From: Candidatus Gastranaerophilales bacterium
Lineage (GTDB): Bacteria > Cyanobacteriota > Vampirovibrionia > Gastranaerophilales > CAJFVJ01
NCBI GenBank assembly: GCA_944323485.1
Contig: CALUSR010000001.1
Span: forward strand, 254,437 to 318,436
Direction of reading: 5' to 3'
DNA: 64,000 nt
The notes under the pieces were generated by a model that did no database searches, had not been told where the DNA came from, and worked only from the letters and a program-made list of their open reading frames with translations. A program made the translations under genes and the position numbers. This document shows, piece by piece, positions 60,632-64,000 of the stretch (position 1 is the first letter of the stretch; the number at the start of each line of letters is the position of its first letter).

Positions 60632-60661
60632 ATAATATAACCTATTTTTGGCATTTTTCAA
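60632..60661 (-). promoter_or_regulatory. Promoter of the 45-residue gene
   Basis: Minus strand: TTGAAA (60661-60656), an 18-base spacer, TATTAT (60637-60632), about 37 bases before the ATG at 60595. Confidence 0.5.
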
Positions 60662-60716
60662 GTGCTGAATTGTATTTATATAAAGATTAAAAACAACTGA
60701 AAAAATTTTTTGACTA

Positions 60717-60995
60717 TTAAAGTTCTCCTCTGAAGAATTTTTTGATTATAGTTTTGAAAGGAGCATTATCAATTACATCAAAAGCAGCATAAATAGGGTC
60801 TTTATCAAACTGCATTCTCGGATCTTTTTGTGTCAAAAGGTATGAATAATCTGGAAGCTCTGATTCGGATTTTCTTACTCTTCTTCTTCTTGATCCCAAA
60901 TAACGACCATTTCCACCATCCTGCATATTTGTAGCTGTATTGATTGGTTGTTGTGTTCCAGGTCTTGCTGTTTGTGATAAGAAACTTGCTGTCAT
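60717..60995 (-). CDS. Unknown protein with basic arginine-rich segment
   Basis: 92 residues from ATG 60995 (AGAAAGG ten bases upstream). The N terminus is polar and Gln/Asn-rich, then GSRRRRVRKSESELPDYSYLL gives a strong basic patch (shown as a region; residues about 34-54), and the C terminus ends in FKTIIKKFFRGEL. No signal peptide. I do not recognise it. The longer frame from 61055 is less likely. Confidence 0.5.
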   Translation of the reverse strand: MTASFLSQTARPGTQQPINTATNMQDGGNGRYLGSRRRRVRKSESELPDYSYLLTQKDPRMQFDKDPIYAAFDVIDNAPFKTIIKKFFRGEL

Positions 60996-61197
60996 TTTAT
61001 TTATACCTTTCTTGTTATATACCGTTTTATATACTTTGTATATATATAAAGACATGTTTTCAAAAATTATTGCCTTTTTAGTTTTTATTTTCTTTTATTT
61101 TTGTAATATTTCTTAAAATATTTAAAATACTCTGAAACCATGTTGTTTGCTCAATTTCAGCAGAATATAATTATATCTGTATAAGGGATATTTATAT

Positions 61198-61842
61198 ATG
61201 AAATCTGATAATAAGAAAAAAGAAAAATTTTTGTTTCAAAAACTGAATCTTCTGAAAACAAAAGTGATAAGCATGCACTATACTAAATTTTCAGAAGATG
61301 AAATCAAAAAAATTCTTATACTTCCTTTTATGCAAATTACGGGATATGAAATATCCGACAAAAATATTTTTAAGATAAATACAAAAACAAACGAAAATTC
61401 AGCTGACTACATTATATTGAAAGAGTCAAAACCAATAATATTTGTAAAATATGTCAAAATAGACGATTCAATATTTGATTTCAAAAACAATGTTTATTTT
61501 GGCTGCAAGAAATTTTCTGACATTGCATCAAACCTGCTTCAAGAATCAAAAGAAGGTTGTGTTGTTTTGACTAACGGATTGATTTATCTTTTCTTTAATT
61601 CAAAAGATTTGGATGGCGAAATAGAATACAGGGATCAATGCTTCTTCTTCTTTAATTTGCTGAACATAGAAGAAGTAGAAACAGAAATAGAATTGCTCAA
61701 CTCTTTTTTTACAAAAGAGAGTGTTTTTAATTATCTTGAAGTGAAAAAAAATAAAAAAATAAAAATTATTCTGACTATATCAATATTAATCGCTGTTTTA
61801 GTTATAATATTTTTTGTTCTGACACTCCGTTCAATAATATAG
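61198..61842 (+). CDS. Membrane-anchored protein with degenerate HsdR_N-like nuclease fold
   Basis: 214 residues. Residues about 30-170 follow the pattern of the type I restriction HsdR N-terminal/COG4748-like domain: FSEDEIKKILILPFMQITGY, ADYIILKESKPIIFV, then FGCKKFSDIA, CVVLTNGLIYLFF, and FFFFNLLNIEEVETEIELLN. The catalytic Asp is kept in ADYII, but the usual E-x-K is replaced (FVKYVK), so nuclease activity is unlikely. A transmembrane helix (about 191-210) anchors the C terminus. 12 bases before proB, probably co-transcribed. The family link is from memory of the pattern. Confidence 0.6.
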   Translation: MKSDNKKKEKFLFQKLNLLKTKVISMHYTKFSEDEIKKILILPFMQITGYEISDKNIFKINTKTNENSADYIILKESKPIIFVKYVKIDDSIFDFKNNVYFGCKKFSDIASNLLQESKEGCVVLTNGLIYLFFNSKDLDGEIEYRDQCFFFFNLLNIEEVETEIELLNSFFTKESVFNYLEVKKNKKIKIILTISILIAVLVIIFFVLTLRSII

Positions 61843-61854
61843 GTACTAAAAATT

Positions 61855-62991
61855 ATGGACATAAAAGAAATACTCAATAAATCAAAAAGAATTGTATTCA
61901 AAATAGGAACAAACGTTCTGACATCAAACAGAGGAAACCTCTCTCTTTCAACAATATACGCTTTCATAGAAGACATAGCGGAGCTTCATGAACAGGGAAA
62001 AGAAATAATCATAGTAACATCAGGCTCTATAGGTATAGGAAAGAAAAAACTCAAGATGATTTCATCTCTTGATAATATTCCTCTTAAACAAGCCTGCGCT
62101 GCTGTCGGTCAAGGACAGCTTATGTATATATATGAAGAAGGATTTGAAAAATTTGATATTCTTACAGCACAGGTTTTGTTGACAGAAGACGATTTTTCTC
62201 AAAGACAAAAATATTTGAGTCTGAGAAATACTCTAAATGAGCTTCTGAAATACAATGTAATACCTATAATAAACCAGAATGATACGGTATCAACAAACTT
62301 CACTGACCCGAATATGATTGCAAGCTTTGGTGATAACGACAAATTATCTGCTCTTGTTGCAAGCAAGCTGGATGCTGATTTAATGGTTATACTATCAGAT
62401 ATAGACGGATTATTCGACAAAAATCCGAAAAAAAATACTGACGCAAAACTCATACCTCTTGTCGAAGAAATTACTCCGGAAATTGAATCCCTCGGATTCG
62501 AAGCATCAGAAAACGGTAGAGGGGGAATGAAAACAAAACTCGAAGCAGCAAAAGTAGTTACACACTCAGGTCATTATGCCATGATTATCAACGGCGATAA
62601 AAATCATATCGTAAGAGAAACATTCCATGGCAATTTTGTAGGTACTCTCTTTCTTCCTGTTGAAAATCTGTCAGGAAGAAAACGCTGGATAGCTTATGCA
62701 ACAAATATTACAGGAGGACTAAAAGTGAACAGCGGAGCAAAAAAAGCTCTCGTTGAAAAATTTTCAAGCCTTCTTCCTATCGGTGTAATATCTGTCATAA
62801 ACCGATTCCAATCAGGTGATGTTATCAGCATATTAGACGAAGATGAAAACGAATTTGCAAGAGGAATAGTCAACTTCTCTGATAAAGACTGTAAAAAAAT
62901 CATAGGCAAACATTCTGAAGAAATAGAGCATATACTCGGAACAACAAATTATGATACAGTAATATCAAGGGATAACATAGCAATACTTTAG
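61855..62991 (+). CDS. proB: Glutamate 5-kinase
   Basis: ProB phosphorylates glutamate, the first step to proline. The amino-acid-kinase domain (about residues 1-260) has RIVFKIGTNVLTSN, IIVTSGSIGIGKKKL, IPIINQNDTVST, FGDNDKLSALVASKLDADLMVILSDIDGLF (as a region) and GRGGMKTKLEAAKVV. A PUA domain follows (about 275-370). Length 378 is normal. AGGT lies ahead of the ATG. proA follows by 11 bases, so the two form one operon. Confidence 0.95.
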   Translation: MDIKEILNKSKRIVFKIGTNVLTSNRGNLSLSTIYAFIEDIAELHEQGKEIIIVTSGSIGIGKKKLKMISSLDNIPLKQACAAVGQGQLMYIYEEGFEKFDILTAQVLLTEDDFSQRQKYLSLRNTLNELLKYNVIPIINQNDTVSTNFTDPNMIASFGDNDKLSALVASKLDADLMVILSDIDGLFDKNPKKNTDAKLIPLVEEITPEIESLGFEASENGRGGMKTKLEAAKVVTHSGHYAMIINGDKNHIVRETFHGNFVGTLFLPVENLSGRKRWIAYATNITGGLKVNSGAKKALVEKFSSLLPIGVISVINRFQSGDVISILDEDENEFARGIVNFSDKDCKKIIGKHSEEIEHILGTTNYDTVISRDNIAIL

Positions 62992-63002
62992 AAGGGAAAA
63001 AA

Positions 63003-64000
63003 ATGAATCTTGAACTTATTGCAAAAAATGCAAAAGAAGCCTCCTACAAACTTGCTTCTTTATCAGAAGAAATAAAAAACAAAGCTCTTCAAGAAGTAAG
63101 CAAAAATATAGAAAAAAATAAATCACTGATACTTGAAGCAAACAAAAAAGACCTCGAAAAAGCTCGGCAGATGGTCGAAAAAAAAGAAATTACAAAAGCA
63201 GCCTACAACAGGCTGAAACTTGATGAAGAAAAAATAAATACAATTATTCAAGGTTTCAAAGATATAGAAAAACTTGAAGACCCCGTAAACAAAAAACTAT
63301 GGGCAATGGAAATTGATGAAGGACTTGAACTTTATAAAGTAAGCTGTCCGATAGGAGTTATCGGAGTAATATTCGAAGCACGTCCAGATGTTGTCCCTCA
63401 AATTGCTTCGCTTGCAATCAAATCAGCAAACGCAGTAATCCTAAAAGGAGGCAAAGAAGCGGAATACTCAAACGAAATTTTCTGCAAGGTTATATCGGAA
63501 GCTCTCGATAAGGTGAAAGAATTTCCGAAAAACTCAATCAATTTGATAAAAACTCGTGAAGAAGTCAAACAAATGCTTGACCTAGATGAATATATAGACT
63601 TGATAATACCGAGGGGAGGAAATTCTCTTGTTAAATACATCAAATCAAACACAAGAATTCCCGTTCTAGGACACGCAGACGGAATATGCCACATCTACAT
63701 AGATGAGTCAGCTGACAAACAAAAAGCAATTGATATCTGTGTTGATGCAAAAATCCAATACCCTTCAGCATGCAACGCTGTAGAAACCATTTTGATAAAC
63801 GAAAAATGTTTTGATAACATACTGAAACCTCTTGTTGATGAACTTGAAAAAAACGAAGTCAAAATAAAAGCAGACGAAAAAATAAGATACTTAATCCCTT
63901 CTCTTGAACCGGCAACAGAAGAAGACTGGTCAACAGAATACGGAGAAAAAACAGTATCAATCAAAACAGTTCAAAATATCGAAGAAGCTATAAACCACAT
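63003..64000 (+). CDS. proA: Gamma-glutamyl phosphate reductase (3' end beyond window)
   Basis: ProA reduces glutamyl-5-phosphate to the semialdehyde for proline. The first 332 codons are here, with no stop, so the gene runs off the right edge. MNLELIAKNAKEASYKLASL, CPIGVIGVIFEARPDVVPQI, NAVILKGGKEAEYSN and the catalytic Cys in YPSACNAVETIL are present. AAGGG lies before the ATG at 63003. It follows proB by 11 bases. Confidence 0.95.
   Translation, partial: MNLELIAKNAKEASYKLASLSEEIKNKALQEVSKNIEKNKSLILEANKKDLEKARQMVEKKEITKAAYNRLKLDEEKINTIIQGFKDIEKLEDPVNKKLWAMEIDEGLELYKVSCPIGVIGVIFEARPDVVPQIASLAIKSANAVILKGGKEAEYSNEIFCKVISEALDKVKEFPKNSINLIKTREEVKQMLDLDEYIDLIIPRGGNSLVKYIKSNTRIPVLGHADGICHIYIDESADKQKAIDICVDAKIQYPSACNAVETILINEKCFDNILKPLVDELEKNEVKIKADEKIRYLIPSLEPATEEDWSTEYGEKTVSIKTVQNIEEAINH

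Noticed and set aside
1-64000. tRNA or rRNA genes, CRISPR arrays, riboswitches of known class
   Set aside because: Intergenic regions were read on both strands; no TTCGA-type T-loop in a cloverleaf setting, spaced direct repeats, or known riboswitch core was seen.

Overview
The window is a gene-dense, AT-rich stretch of a bacterial chromosome. It encodes a diderm, flagellated, non-photosynthetic bacterium: an LptF/LptG-type LPS export permease, a periplasmic-type carbonic anhydrase, a flagellin, SMC-ScpA-ScpB condensin and a sigma-70 factor are all present. Histidine, leucine, threonine and proline biosynthesis genes are also seen. Gene content and protein style suggest a gut relative of Cyanobacteria (Vampirovibrionia/'Melainabacteria', Gastranaerophilales-like). 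This placement is inference from memory of such genomes and not a computed result. No tRNA, rRNA, CRISPR array, prophage or full insertion sequence was seen.

Layout. 1-7 kb: a large internally duplicated protein open at the left edge, a MerR-like DNA-binding coiled-coil protein, a transglutaminase-like/TPR secreted protein, a class II aldolase and a HEAT-repeat protein. 7-12 kb: ispH (no usual start codon) coupled to ribosomal protein S1, then trxA, lptF/G and rseP. 12-18.5 kb: comF-like, a small XRE regulator, tsaD, hup, a small two-repeat protein, folE2, pepP and a SpoU-type methyltransferase. 18.5-24 kb: malQ, a 150-bp MITE-like element, two small genes and recJ. 24-32.7 kb: a minus-strand smc-scpA-scpB-nanE-ROK kinase-membrane protein operon, preceded by prmC. 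33-38.5 kb: flagellin, a trifunctional hisA-hisIE fusion with hisD, an unknown coiled-coil protein and hemW. 38.9-47 kb: a sigma factor, a pentapeptide-like protein, leuA, purB, an M16 protease and thrB. 47-56.4 kb: yibE/F-like, ruvB, an EF-hand protein, an amidohydrolase, carbonic anhydrase, lemA-like, GNAT, two envelope-type unknowns and leuC. 56.5-59.4 kb: three paralogous unknown proteins plus a 46-residue companion, in two transcription units with the same sigma-28-like promoter module. 59.4-64 kb: a flippase-like membrane protein, small unknown genes, a degenerate nuclease-like membrane protein, proB and the 5' part of proA.

Most interesting: the paralogue cluster at 56.5-59.4 kb with its duplicated promoter module (a candidate flagellar-regulon gene family), the ispH gene that appears to start at CTG, the HisA-HisI-HisE fusion, a MITE with 21-bp terminal inverted repeats and an 8-bp target duplication, and hairpins that would cover the ribosome-binding sites of two neighbouring genes. 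Several start sites are placed downstream of the longest open frame because a clear Shine-Dalgarno sequence sits there; each case is explained in its entry.
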